NCBI GenBank assembly: GCA_022823185.1
Contig: JAJDXQ010000013.1
Location: 62,001-126,000 of the forward strand
Direction: 5' to 3'
Length of the DNA stretch: 64,000 bases
From: Caldilineaceae bacterium
GTDB lineage: Bacteria > Chloroflexota > Anaerolineae > Caldilineales > Caldilineaceae
The translations under genes and the position numbers were made by a program. This document shows, in pieces, positions 1 through 8,221 of the stretch (positions within the stretch are counted from its first letter, which is position 1; every line of letters starts with the position of its first letter). Under the pieces are notes generated by a model. It searched no databases. It saw nothing but the letters and a program-made list of their open reading frames with translations, and was not told where the DNA came from.

Positions 1-495
1 GTTGGGCAGCTCCACCACGCCGTCGATTGGCTGGCCCCAACGCATGGGCGCTACGTTGGCCTTGTAGGCGGCGCCCCACGTATAGCCGTTGTCAGAAGAG
101 GCAGTGATGCCGACGCCGTCGACATCGCGCGTGCCGCGGGGCCTGTCTTGCGGACCGAAGTCGTCCAGCATGCCCTTCTGGTCGACGAAGGCCCATTGAA
201 AGTAGTTGACGAGGAGGGTGCCGTCTGAGAGTTGCGTGACGGAGGGTGTGTCGCTGCCGAAGTGATGGGTGGCGGGCCAGACGATTACAACGGGCGTCCG
301 GTCCCACGACTGACCGTTATCGGTAGAGCGGATCAGAAGAATGCTGTCGAAATCTGGATGTATGTAGCCGCTGGTTTCGTTGAAGACCACGACGACATCT
401 CCGTTCTGGAGCTGCGCGGCGCCGACCTGGCATGTGTAGCGGGAGGGGTCGTGATAGAGGGTGATCTTCTCCGCATTTTTCATGATTTGACCCAT
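1..495 (-). CDS. Sialidase-like (BNR/Asp-box) protein, 3' end outside window
   Basis: The N-terminal 165 residues of a beta-propeller protein are visible; the reading frame runs off the window at base 1. Two Asp-box (BNR) motifs of the form S-x-D-x-G-x-S/T-W are present (RSTDNGQSW and SSDNGYTW), as in exo-alpha-sialidases and related hydrolases of COG4409/COG4692. I see no signal peptide, so it may be cytoplasmic. The ATG at 493-495 is chosen because AGAGGA lies about seven bases upstream; a second ATG 12 bases later is possible. It follows the sugar permease pair on the same strand, which suggests action on the imported glycan or sugar. Which glycan is unknown, and the missing C-terminus prevents checking catalytic residues. 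Confidence 0.72.
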   Translation of the reverse strand, partial: MGQIMKNAEKITLYHDPSRYTCQVGAAQLQNGDVVVVFNETSGYIHPDFDSILLIRSTDNGQSWDRTPVVIVWPATHHFGSDTPSVTQLSDGTLLVNYFQWAFVDQKGMLDDFGPQDRPRGTRDVDGVGITASSDNGYTWGAAYKANVAPMRWGQPIDGVVELPN

Positions 496-566
496 TTTGA
501 CGTCCTCTGCTTTCCGCCTTGTTGGTTCAGTGGACTTGCCCTCTATGAGGTATTGCCGTTGCGAAG

Positions 567-1442
567 TCAGCCTTTTATGCCGACTTGGGTGACCCCTTCA
601 ATGAAGTAACGCTGCAGGATAAGAAAGAAAATCAGCGTTGGCAGGGCGACGATGGCGACGGCAGCCATGGCTTCGCCGTAGCCGCTCTGGGTGGAGGTGC
701 CTTGAATGTCGAGACGCGTGTAGAAGGCCATCCCCACGGGCAGCGTTTTCCACTCCGTTTTGAAGGCGACCAGCAGCGGCCAGAGGAAGGAGTTCCAGTT
801 GCTGGTGAAGATGAGAATGGCGCCGGCCAGCGTAGCCGGCCTCGCAAGCGGCAGCGCCACGCGCATAAAGGTACCTAGTCGACTGCATCCATCAATGGCG
901 GCCGCGTCCTCCAGCTCGCGCGGGAAGGAGAGAAAGAACTGACGATACAGGTAGACCGGGAAGACACTGGCCAGGGGAGGAACGATCAGGGAAATGAAAC
1001 TGTCCTGGACTTCCAGCCGCAAGACGCCGATAAAGAGCGGAACGATACTCATCTCGGGCGGGATCATCAGCGAACTGATCAGAAGCCAGAAGATGACTGT
1101 GCGTCCTGGGAAGTGCATCCTCGCCAGGGCGAAGCCGGTCAGCGACCCCAACACCAGGCTGCCGGCGACAACACAGACCGAGGTCACGATACTGTTGACA
1201 AACCAGCGAATTACGGGTGTGTCCGCCACCACAGTCCGATAGTGTTCCCAGGTAATTTCGGTGGGAATCAGGTCTACCCCTGCCATGATCAGTCGATCGG
1301 GCTTGACGGAGGTGTTGAGCATCCAGTAGAGCGGGAATAGCCAAAGCAGAGCCACAACGGCGCCTGGCAGCCAGATTATGAAGGTCTTGATGAAACGCAA
1401 CGACGTCTGGTTGTAGAGAGTGCTGAGGCTCAGGTTCGACAT
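567..1442 (-). CDS. Carbohydrate ABC transporter permease, MalG type
   Basis: A 291-residue inner-membrane permease of the binding-protein-dependent sugar importer family (CUT1). Six hydrophobic segments are apparent, starting with one at about residues 20-45. The EAA loop that contacts the ATPase reads EDAAAIDGCSRLGTF followed by RVALPL. The C-terminus ends VTQVGIKG, the usual ending of MalG-type permeases (GxxxGAxKG). It lies 21 bases downstream of the MalF-type permease and is evidently cotranscribed with it and the binding protein at 2473-3888. Substrate is not deducible; the downstream sialidase-like gene hints at a glycan-derived sugar. No ATPase gene accompanies the operon. Confidence 0.93.
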   Translation of the reverse strand: MSNLSLSTLYNQTSLRFIKTFIIWLPGAVVALLWLFPLYWMLNTSVKPDRLIMAGVDLIPTEITWEHYRTVVADTPVIRWFVNSIVTSVCVVAGSLVLGSLTGFALARMHFPGRTVIFWLLISSLMIPPEMSIVPLFIGVLRLEVQDSFISLIVPPLASVFPVYLYRQFFLSFPRELEDAAAIDGCSRLGTFMRVALPLARPATLAGAILIFTSNWNSFLWPLLVAFKTEWKTLPVGMAFYTRLDIQGTSTQSGYGEAMAAVAIVALPTLIFFLILQRYFIEGVTQVGIKG

Positions 1443-1463
1443 GATCAGAGTGGCTTTTGGGCT

Positions 1464-2393
1464 CTAATTGCTATGTTCCCTTACCAGGCGCGCCCGCAGG
1501 AGGGTAAACAGGAGAATTGTCAGGAAGAGAAGGAGAGAAAGAGCGGCGGCAAAGCCGAGGCGAAAGCGGACAAATCCCTCATGGTAGATATAGGAAACGA
1601 TGGTGGCTGAATGCCCGCCCGGCCCGCCGCCTGTCATCAGATAGACCTGTCCAAAGATGCGGAAGGCGCTGATGATTTCGAGTGTAATGACCAGCCCCAG
1701 CGCCGGAGTCAGGAGAGGAAGGGTTATTCGCCAGAACGCCTGCCAGGCTGAGGCGCCGTCGATGACGGCCGCTTCTCCCAATTCGGCCGGAATCTCTTTG
1801 AGTCCGGCCAGTAGGATAACCATGTGGAAGCCCACCGCCTGCCAGATGGTGACAAGGGAGATCGACTGGATCACCCACTTGCTTGTCGTCAACCAACCCT
1901 GTTTGGGGATTCCGATGCCGTAGAGCGCCAGGTTGAGAAGGCCGGTCTCTTTCTCGAAAATCCAGATCCAGATGATGGCGGTGACGGTAATGGCAACGAC
2001 ATGGGGCGCAAAAAAGGCCGTCCGGATCGGGCCGGACAGCCACTGTTCGCGGTTGATCCAGAGCGCCATCAACAGGGCAACGAGCACGGTTCCCGGCACA
2101 ACGAGAGCGGCCATCTGGAAGGTATTGCCCCAGACCTTGGGGATCCAGTCGTCCTGCATTGCTTCGCGGAAGTTGTCGAGCCCGACCCATTCCGGGTCAC
2201 CGACGATACCCCATTCGTTGAAGCTGATGTAGATTCCGAAGAATATGGGGAGGAGGGTAATAACGATGAAGATGAGAGCGAACGGCAGAATGAAGAGGTA
2301 CGCCTGCCAATCAACGCGGCGTCCACGGTATCTGATTCTGGAGAGTCGGGAAAGCCAACCGTCTGGCGCGGCTCTGTCTGCAAGGTGGGTCAT
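1464..2393 (-). CDS. Carbohydrate ABC transporter permease, MalF/UgpA type
   Basis: A 309-residue permease partnering the MalG-type protein downstream. The first transmembrane helix is at about residues 32-55 (YLFILPFALIFIVI), typical of UgpA/LacF-like permeases. The EAA loop reads EAAVIDGASAWQAFWRITLPLL, and the conserved YLMTGGGPGG loop follows. The start is the ATG preceded by GAGAA about eight bases upstream; the Shine-Dalgarno match is weak. The gap to the binding-protein gene holds a strong stem-loop (2415-2463) that probably sets the ratio of binding protein to permease. Family assignment is firm, substrate is not. Confidence 0.93.
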   Translation of the reverse strand: MTHLADRAAPDGWLSRLSRIRYRGRRVDWQAYLFILPFALIFIVITLLPIFFGIYISFNEWGIVGDPEWVGLDNFREAMQDDWIPKVWGNTFQMAALVVPGTVLVALLMALWINREQWLSGPIRTAFFAPHVVAITVTAIIWIWIFEKETGLLNLALYGIGIPKQGWLTTSKWVIQSISLVTIWQAVGFHMVILLAGLKEIPAELGEAAVIDGASAWQAFWRITLPLLTPALGLVITLEIISAFRIFGQVYLMTGGGPGGHSATIVSYIYHEGFVRFRLGFAAALSLLLFLTILLFTLLRARLVREHSN

Positions 2394-2414
2394 GCACAGG
2401 GTTCTCGGTTACAG

Positions 2415-2463
2415 GGAGTCCGGGCAGAATGTCACCCGTCGCGAACCATTCCGCCCGGACTCC
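2415..2463 (-). promoter_or_regulatory. Intercistronic stem-loop between binding protein and permease
   Basis: Arms 2415-2425 (GGAGTCCGGGC) and 2453-2463 are perfectly complementary over 11 bp. After one mismatch the stem continues for 5 bp (2427-2431 with 2447-2451), leaving a 15-base loop. It begins 10 bases after the binding-protein stop codon and has no U-tract, so it looks like an RNA-stabilising or attenuating element, not a full terminator. Confidence 0.6.
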
Positions 2464-2472
2464 TGGCATTTA

Positions 2473-3888
2473 TCAGCTGCGATCATCCAGAATCTTCTGC
2501 CAGGCCGCTTCGAGATCGGCCAGGCCTTCTTCGATGCTCTTCTCGCGTGCCCATACCGGGTCCATGGCCTTGGGCACGGTTGAGCTGCTGCCGGCATAGA
2601 AGGCAAACTCGCCGCCGTCGACCATGTTCAGATAGTCGAAGAAGCTGTATTCGACGGCTTCGGCAAAGGGTTTGCGCAGTTCCCAGTCGAGGCCAAGGGT
2701 CATGTAATCGGGATCGTCCAGAATGGAGCGCCGGGGCGGGGCGCCGCGTCCTTCGGTCACCCACAGCATGCAGTTATCCGAGAACCATTTGATTACCTTG
2801 GCTCCCGCGACCAGATGATCTTCGGTGCGGCCGTCGGCGGTGAAGAGCGCGAGGCCGTACTCGCGTGCCTCGGTTGTCAGCGTGTCGCCAATGAGCGAAA
2901 CGGGCGCAGTGATGAAGTCAAGGCCCTCAGTATTCACATAGCCGAAGAGCGTCCACGGACCGGTCCAGAAGATGGACCCTACCTGCTGGCCGAATGCGCC
3001 GTAGCGATCGGCGACGTCGCGGGATGACATCTCGTGCTCGTCGAAGGTATCCAGCACCCACTGGGCGGCTGCAATCGGAGCGTCGGTGTCGTTGAAGGTG
3101 ACGGACGAGCGGTCTGCGTTGAGGGGTTGGGCGCCGAGCTGCTGGGCGACGATGCCGAAGACCACGTTGGGCTGTACGCTGGAGCCGGTCATGAGGAACC
3201 CGGAGCGGGTGATCTGGTCCCCTTCCTTTACGGTCATCGCTTTGGACCACTCGATCAGGGAGGGGCCGTCGGCAGGTGGATTGCTGATGTCCAAGCCGGC
3301 TTCTTCGGCGTGGCCGGCATTGATCAAGGCGGCGATTGGCAGAATGTCCATGGTAATGGAATAGAGTTCCCCGTCCAGAGAAGACCACTCGATATACTGG
3401 GGCAGGAAGTCGTCCAGATCGAGGCCCACCGTTTCCATCAGGTCATCCAGAGGGGTAAGCCCGCCGGCCTGATGCCAGACGGCGACATCGTTCATCGTGC
3501 GGAAGGAGATATCGGGCGGGTCACCGGTGGCGATTGAGGCCATGATCTTCGTCCCCATTTCACCGCCGCCGACCTGCTCATACTCGAGGGTGATGTCCGG
3601 ATGTTCATTCACCTCGTTGTAGTTTGCGCAGAAGCGTTCCCAGACCTGCGCGTCGGAGGCGCCCAGGTCATACCACATGACGATTGTTTCCTGCATTGGG
3701 GCGGGAGCTGCATCTTCGCCCGCGCTTTCCTCGGCTGCCGGCTCTGCGGCCGGGGCACAGGCTGCAAGCGAGCTCATGGCAAGGCCGCCGAGGCCGACGG
3801 CCATCCCGCGCATCAGGGCGCGACGGCTGAGCTTTGGTGAACCTGTACTGTCAGAGCGGACGATGTCGTTGGGCTGTGCTTCTTTCAT
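2473..3888 (-). CDS. Sugar ABC transporter substrate-binding lipoprotein
   Basis: A 471-residue extracellular solute-binding protein (family 1). The N-terminus has a twin-arginine-like leader (KLSRRALMRGMAVGLGG) and a lipobox ending in SSLAAC, followed by a Pro/Ala/Glu-rich linker, so it should be exported and lipid-anchored. The mature part has the family's usual features, for example IVMWYDLG near the start and W/GPW motifs. The ATG at 3886-3888 is chosen over an in-frame ATG 30 bases upstream because AGAGGAGG sits nine bases before it. It is the first gene of the operon with the two permeases downstream and has a good promoter at 3986-4013. The ligand is unknown. Confidence 0.9.
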   Translation of the reverse strand: MKEAQPNDIVRSDSTGSPKLSRRALMRGMAVGLGGLAMSSLAACAPAAEPAAEESAGEDAAPAPMQETIVMWYDLGASDAQVWERFCANYNEVNEHPDITLEYEQVGGGEMGTKIMASIATGDPPDISFRTMNDVAVWHQAGGLTPLDDLMETVGLDLDDFLPQYIEWSSLDGELYSITMDILPIAALINAGHAEEAGLDISNPPADGPSLIEWSKAMTVKEGDQITRSGFLMTGSSVQPNVVFGIVAQQLGAQPLNADRSSVTFNDTDAPIAAAQWVLDTFDEHEMSSRDVADRYGAFGQQVGSIFWTGPWTLFGYVNTEGLDFITAPVSLIGDTLTTEAREYGLALFTADGRTEDHLVAGAKVIKWFSDNCMLWVTEGRGAPPRRSILDDPDYMTLGLDWELRKPFAEAVEYSFFDYLNMVDGGEFAFYAGSSSTVPKAMDPVWAREKSIEEGLADLEAAWQKILDDRS

Positions 3889-3985
3889 GGCTGCTCGCCT
3901 CCTCTTTGGTGACTGCACCGATACTTGATTTCAAGTTGCTCAGGCACGGGCGACGGGTTGAAGCATACCAAGCTGATAATGAGCT

Positions 3986-4013
3986 ATTATAGCCACCTAC
4001 TGTTTCCTTTCAA
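3986..4013 (-). promoter_or_regulatory. Sigma-70-type promoter of the sugar importer operon
   Basis: On the minus strand TTGAAA (4008-4013) and a perfect TATAAT (3986-3991) are separated by 16 bases, about 100 bases upstream of the binding-protein start. The surrounding sequence is locally AT-rich (about 3975-4030) in an otherwise GC-rich region. Confidence 0.55.
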
Positions 4014-4172
4014 AATAACATTATTTTATCAGGAATGGCCATGCCATTGTTTGGCAACAGCGGACTTTCCTAACCGCTGGAGTCGCCGACAGCCTCACTG
4101 GTTGACTCTTGCAGAGCTGGTAGGCGCGCCGGACAGGCATCCTCGGCGGTGTGCCTTTTACGCTGCCTGAAT

Positions 4173-4212
4173 CAGGACTGGCGGGATTCTTGGGGATTTT
4201 CGGGATGGCTGG
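4173..4212 (+). repeat. Dispersed 40-bp repeat (copy 1 of 2)
   Basis: The sequence beginning CAGGACTGGCGGGATT matches 36542-36581 over 40 aligned positions without gaps and with about eight differences. It consists of recurring GGATT-like units (GGATTCT, GGATTTT, GGATGG). Both copies are intergenic. Small non-coding repeats of this kind are common in large environmental bacterial genomes; function unknown. Confidence 0.5.
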
Positions 4213-4276
4213 CGACCGGCGGAGGTGGCGGGAGGCGTACGTGCCGCGGGGCGGGCATACGAGGGACCGGCGGGGA

Positions 4277-4304
4277 GGGCGCCCACAGGGGGCGCCCCTA
4301 CAGG
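4277..4304 (+). repeat. Dispersed 28-bp palindromic repeat (copy 1 of 2)
   Basis: Matches 50482-50509 at 26 of 28 positions. It carries two adjoining self-complementary GC-rich blocks (GGGCGCCC and GGGGCGCCCC) followed by TACAGG. Both copies lie outside genes. It may be a mobile or structural short palindromic repeat. Confidence 0.55.
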
Positions 4305-4326
4305 AGGCGTTCTGGGACGGGTTGGG

Positions 4327-5247
4327 TCAGATTTGGAGGAGGTCTCGGAGATAGTCCCGGCTCTGCCTGGCGCTTTCGACGGGCGACCAGGAGGGATCGC
4401 GCTGGGAGCGCCCGACCGAGTCCTGCTCCACGATCAGCCAGCCTTGGTAGCCGTTGGAACGCAGCGCTGCGAAGAAGGCGGGGAAGTCGATGCAGCCTCG
4501 CCCCAATTCTGCGAAGATGTCCATTTGCCAGGCCTGGAACATGTGGATGCCCTCTTGTCTCACCTTGTCCATTTTGTCCGGCCAGACGTCTTTCAGGTGG
4601 AAATAGTTGATGCGGTCGGCGAACTGTGTTACCCCCTCCACGGCATCGCCGCCGCCGTAGACGTAATGGCCCGAATCGAAGCACAGCCCGACCAGATCCG
4701 GATTGGTCATCTCCATCAGGCGAGCGACTTCGCCCGGCGTCTCGACGTAGGTGCCGGCATGGGGATGGAAGGCCGCTTTGAGGCCAAAGCGTTCCTGGCA
4801 TCTGGCGGCGACCGCTTCGAGCGCGCTTGCGGCGCGTTGCCATTCCGCGTCGCTCCAGCCCTGGCTGCCGTCGGGCGCGACCGAACCGGCGATTGCAAGC
4901 CGCGGCTGCGCGATGTCGCCGGCGATGACGATTTCCTTGACACCGAACTGGCTCAGTTTCTGGCCGACGCCATCCACTTTTTCGAACATGTCGTCGAGCG
5001 CGCCTTCTTCCTGCAGCGGGAGCGGCACATAGGAGGAGGCCAACTGCAGGTCCCTCTTCTCCAGTTCGGCGCGCAGCGTCCCGACATCATCGGGGAAGAG
5101 CGGGGGCGATCCAAGTTCGGCGCCGCCGTACCCTGCTTCCGCCATCCCGTCCAACAGTTGATCAAAGGTAAGGCCGCTGGTCTTCTGGCCTCCAATTGGG
5201 ACGACGTCCCAACTGATGGGGGCGCTTCCGATCTTCACATTTTGCAT
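4327..5247 (-). CDS. IolE-like sugar phosphate isomerase/epimerase
   Basis: A 306-residue TIM-barrel protein of the AP-endonuclease-2 superfamily. The N-terminus (MQNVKIGSAPISWDV) and the segments FHPHAGTYVETPGE, GLCFDSGHYVYGGGD, NYFHLKDV and a late IVEQD carry the His, Glu and Asp metal ligands expected in inosose dehydratase (IolE) and related isomerases. This makes a role in inositol or similar polyol/sugar-acid breakdown likely. The frame is open for 37 codons upstream, but the ATG at 5245-5247 follows CGAGG and begins exactly at the family's conserved start. It is transcribed toward the importer operon but separated by more than 400 bases. Alternative: another xylose-isomerase-like enzyme. 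Confidence 0.85.
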   Translation of the reverse strand: MQNVKIGSAPISWDVVPIGGQKTSGLTFDQLLDGMAEAGYGGAELGSPPLFPDDVGTLRAELEKRDLQLASSYVPLPLQEEGALDDMFEKVDGVGQKLSQFGVKEIVIAGDIAQPRLAIAGSVAPDGSQGWSDAEWQRAASALEAVAARCQERFGLKAAFHPHAGTYVETPGEVARLMEMTNPDLVGLCFDSGHYVYGGGDAVEGVTQFADRINYFHLKDVWPDKMDKVRQEGIHMFQAWQMDIFAELGRGCIDFPAFFAALRSNGYQGWLIVEQDSVGRSQRDPSWSPVESARQSRDYLRDLLQI

Positions 5248-5332
5248 GGTTCCTCGCTTGATGAGTTGATTGTGGGTTGAGAGTCGATTTGGCGGAGACG
5301 GCGCTGTGCGCGACTTGTGCCGCGGGGCCCAG

Positions 5333-5665
5333 TTAAGGCGGGGAGGCGGAACCGTCACCGTTCCTGGCGCGATCGCGGGCGGGCGCGGTGCGCTGGAGGA
5401 GCTGTTTGAGCGTTGCCTGGGAACGTTCGGCTTTGCTCTGTCCCTGGATCACGGCTGAGGTGACTTTGGCGGCCGCCTCTTCAGTCTTGGCGCGCGCCTG
5501 GCCGCTGGCGTCCTGCAGGCGTTCTAGGCCGGACTGGGCGCCGCCCAACACTTTTCTCATGCCCTGCACGGCCAGAAAGGCGACGGCAAGTGGAACAAGA
5601 CAGATCAGGAAGAAGAATATTGAGATCCAGACGACGGACAGATTGCGCCAGAATTCGAGGGTCAT
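5333..5665 (-). CDS. Small membrane-anchored protein with helical tail
   Basis: A 110-residue protein with one long hydrophobic segment (residues about 8-33, WISIFFFLICLVPLAVAFLAV) followed by a helical, Ala/Gln/Lys/Glu-rich region (about 40-85) that could form a coiled coil and a Pro/Ser-rich end. No family recognised; the layout resembles YtxH-like or apolipoprotein-like small membrane proteins. The frame is open for a further 106 codons upstream, but that part is Arg/Pro/Cys-rich and not protein-like, so the ATG at 5663-5665 is preferred even though no good ribosome-binding site precedes it. Function unknown. Confidence 0.5.
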   Translation of the reverse strand: MTLEFWRNLSVVWISIFFFLICLVPLAVAFLAVQGMRKVLGGAQSGLERLQDASGQARAKTEEAAAKVTSAVIQGQSKAERSQATLKQLLQRTAPARDRARNGDGSASPP

Positions 5666-5814
5666 GGGATGGTGTGGGTGGTCAGTGAGAACCGGTCGTT
5701 GAGGCCTGCAAACCGCCAAAATTGGGCCGAATGGCAGGCTGTGCCGCGCCCGAATTGTAACAAAGGCGGCGGCGCACGTCCAGATTTGGCTGCCCCTTTC
5801 CCTCAGGCCAAATG

Positions 5815-5844
5815 TTAGCGCAGCCCTGCGCTTTCTGCTACACT
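5815..5844 (+). promoter_or_regulatory. Candidate promoter of the aldolase/dehydrogenase gene
   Basis: An extended -10 (TGC followed by TACACT at 5839-5844) has a weak -35 (TTAGCG, 5815-5820) 18 bases upstream, about 115 bases before the likely start codon. Weak evidence. Confidence 0.3.
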
Positions 5845-5959
5845 GCCAACTGCGGCGGCCAGGCGGCAGCGGCTCGCGACCAGGCAGGTCGCTGAGGCAA
5901 ATGGGCGCCGGGCACTGATCACAGACGACATGCCTTCTCTGCAACTTCGGAGTTTCGAA

Positions 5960-8149
5960 ATGACTGCACCCAGCGACTATCAACATGTATCCTACCTGTG
6001 GGACGACGAGAAGGCGGCGGCGCTCGATCCGGTGGGCCGTCTTGTTTACCGCTCCAATCTGCTTGGCGAGGACCAGCGCATCACGAACACGGGGGGCGGC
6101 AACACGTCTTCCAAGTATATGGAGACGGATCCGCTGACGGGCGAACTGGTCGAGGTGCTGTGGGTCAAGGGTTCGGGGGGCGACCTGCGCACGTCGAAAC
6201 AGGAGAACTTTTCATCGCTCTATATGGATAAGATCCGGCAGTTGCAGGCGATATACGATGCTGCCGACGTGAAGGGCGTCAAGACGCCGATTGAAGACGA
6301 GATGGTGGGCCAGTATCTCCACTGCGTCTACGACCTCAACCCGCGCGCATCGTCGATCGACACGCCGCTGCATGCGTTTATCCCCGCGCCGATCGTGGAC
6401 CACACGCATCCCAATGCGGTGATTGCGATCGCCGCGGCGGAGGATGGCGAGGCGCTGACCGCGGAGATATTCGGTGATCAGCTGGGCTGGGTGGGGTGGC
6501 AGCGGCCCGGCTTCGATCTGGGGCTGGTAATGGGGGAGATGGCGGCCGCGAACCCGGGGATGGAAGGCATCATGATGGGCGGGCACGGGCTGATCAACTG
6601 GGCCGGGGACGACAAAGCCTGCTACGATTTGAGCCTGGATATCATCGAGAAAGCGGCCCTCTACATTGAGAGCAGAGACCGGGGCGCGAATACGTTTGGC
6701 GGCCAGAAGTACGCGTCGCTCGGCGACGGCGAGCGCGATGCCCTGTTGGTGAAACTGCTGCCGGCGCTGCGCGGCATGGTCAGCCAGGAGAATGCTTTTG
6801 TCGGCACGGTGCAGGCGGACGAGGCGATTCTGCGGTTCGTCAACAGCCATGACGCGGCGCGTCTCGCCGAACTGGGGACATCCTGTCCCGATCATTTCCT
6901 GCGCACCAAGATCAAGCCGCTCTACGTGGACTGGGACCCGGAGACGAGGGATCATGAAGCGCTGCTTGCGAAACTGGAGGAAGGCCTGGCCGCGTACCGA
7001 CAGGACTACGCTGACTACTACAACGCGCACAAGCGCCCCGATTCCCCTGCGATGCGGGACCCGAACCCGACGGTGATTCTCATTCCGGGGGTGGGCATGA
7101 TCGCGTGGGGCAAGAACAAGAGCGAGAGCCGGGTGACGGCGGAGTTCTACACCTGCGCGGTGGAGGTGATGCGCGGCGCGGAGACGGTCAGCAAGTACAT
7201 GGCGCTGCCCAAGCAGGAGGCCTTTGACATCGAGTACTGGCTGCTTGAGGAGGCCAAGCTGCGGCGGATGCCGCCGGAGCAGGAGCTGGCGCGACACGTG
7301 GTCGTGGTGGTCGGCGCGGGGAGCGGCATCGGCAGGGCGATCGCGCACAGGGTGGCGGAGGAGGGCGCGCATGTGGTGTGCGCGGACCTGAACGCGGAGG
7401 CGGCGCAGGCGACCGCGGACGAGTTGACGGAGATATACGGCGTCGGGATCGGCGTTGCAGGGACAGGGATTTCGGCCTGCGGGCCGGCAATCGGGCTGGG
7501 CGTGGACGTGGGTGACCGGGCGAGCGTGCAGGCGCTCTTCAACCAGACGCTGCTGGCCTACGGCGGGATCGACCATCTGGTGATCACGGCGGGTTACTAC
7601 TACCCACCGGATGCGAGCGGCCAGATTCCGGATGAGAAATGGGATACAACTTTCGACGTGAACGTGAAGGGCGCGTATATCGTTGCGGACGAGGCGCGCA
7701 AGATCTGGGAGGCGCAGGGGCTGCCCGGCTCGCTGGTGATCGCGACGAGTGTCAACGGCGCGGTGGCCAAGAAGGGCTCGCTGGCCTACGACACGAGCAA
7801 GGCGGCGGCGAACCACCTGGTGCGGGAGCTGGCGATTGAACTGGCGCCCAATGTGCGGGTGAACGGGCTGGCCCCGGCCACGGTGGTGTCGGGCAGCTCG
7901 ATGTTCCCGCGTGAGCGTGTGATTTCGGGGCTGCGGAAGTACGGCCTTCCGTTCGACGAAAGTGAGGACACGAACGCTCTGCGGGACCGGTTGGCGCAGT
8001 TTTACGCTGAGCGCACGCTGACGAAGCAGGCGATTCTGCCGGAGGACCAGGCCGAGGCCGCCTACCTCCTGCTGAGCGGGGCGCTGGCCAAGACGACAGG
8101 GCAGATTCTGAACGTGGACGGCGGTCTGGTGGAGGCGTTCCTGCGCTAA
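5960..8149 (+). CDS. Bifunctional rhamnulose-1-phosphate aldolase / short-chain dehydrogenase
   Basis: A 729-residue fusion, close to the usual 690-740 of this family (PRK08324 type). The N-terminal class II aldolase/adducin-like part (about 1-430) has the ITNTGGGNTSSK and VKGSGGDL motifs and histidines in PIVDHTHP and MGGHG that would bind the divalent metal. The C-terminal SDR domain (about 435-729) has the NAD-binding VVGAGSGIGRAIA and the catalytic YDTSK. Families of this type cleave L-rhamnulose-1-phosphate and oxidise the L-lactaldehyde product. The ATG at 5960 is favoured over one at 5930 because GGAG lies seven bases upstream. It stands alone, without rhamnose isomerase or kinase nearby. 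Confidence 0.92.
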   Translation: MTAPSDYQHVSYLWDDEKAAALDPVGRLVYRSNLLGEDQRITNTGGGNTSSKYMETDPLTGELVEVLWVKGSGGDLRTSKQENFSSLYMDKIRQLQAIYDAADVKGVKTPIEDEMVGQYLHCVYDLNPRASSIDTPLHAFIPAPIVDHTHPNAVIAIAAAEDGEALTAEIFGDQLGWVGWQRPGFDLGLVMGEMAAANPGMEGIMMGGHGLINWAGDDKACYDLSLDIIEKAALYIESRDRGANTFGGQKYASLGDGERDALLVKLLPALRGMVSQENAFVGTVQADEAILRFVNSHDAARLAELGTSCPDHFLRTKIKPLYVDWDPETRDHEALLAKLEEGLAAYRQDYADYYNAHKRPDSPAMRDPNPTVILIPGVGMIAWGKNKSESRVTAEFYTCAVEVMRGAETVSKYMALPKQEAFDIEYWLLEEAKLRRMPPEQELARHVVVVVGAGSGIGRAIAHRVAEEGAHVVCADLNAEAAQATADELTEIYGVGIGVAGTGISACGPAIGLGVDVGDRASVQALFNQTLLAYGGIDHLVITAGYYYPPDASGQIPDEKWDTTFDVNVKGAYIVADEARKIWEAQGLPGSLVIATSVNGAVAKKGSLAYDTSKAAANHLVRELAIELAPNVRVNGLAPATVVSGSSMFPRERVISGLRKYGLPFDESEDTNALRDRLAQFYAERTLTKQAILPEDQAEAAYLLLSGALAKTTGQILNVDGGLVEAFLR

Positions 8150-8221
8150 CAGTCCGTAGCGTTGGACCGATCGCTGCAGGTAGAAGAAGGGGTATAGATT
8201 TGCGAAACCGGAGAGTAGTCG

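Larger units (their letters stand above)
3889..4326. other. Intergenic region with promoter and two dispersed repeats
   Basis: About 440 bases without a credible gene. It contains the importer promoter (3986-4013) and one copy each of two short repeats that recur elsewhere in the window (4173-4212 and 4277-4304). The short frames here overlap each other and have no ribosome-binding sites, so I do not call them. Confidence 0.5.

Noticed and set aside
1824..2792. Plus-strand frame of 322 codons across the permease and binding-protein genes
   Set aside because: Antisense to two well-supported genes and crossing their gap; no domain.
5930..5959. Upstream ATG as start of the aldolase fusion
   Set aside because: No ribosome-binding site before 5930, whereas GGAG is correctly spaced before the ATG at 5960.
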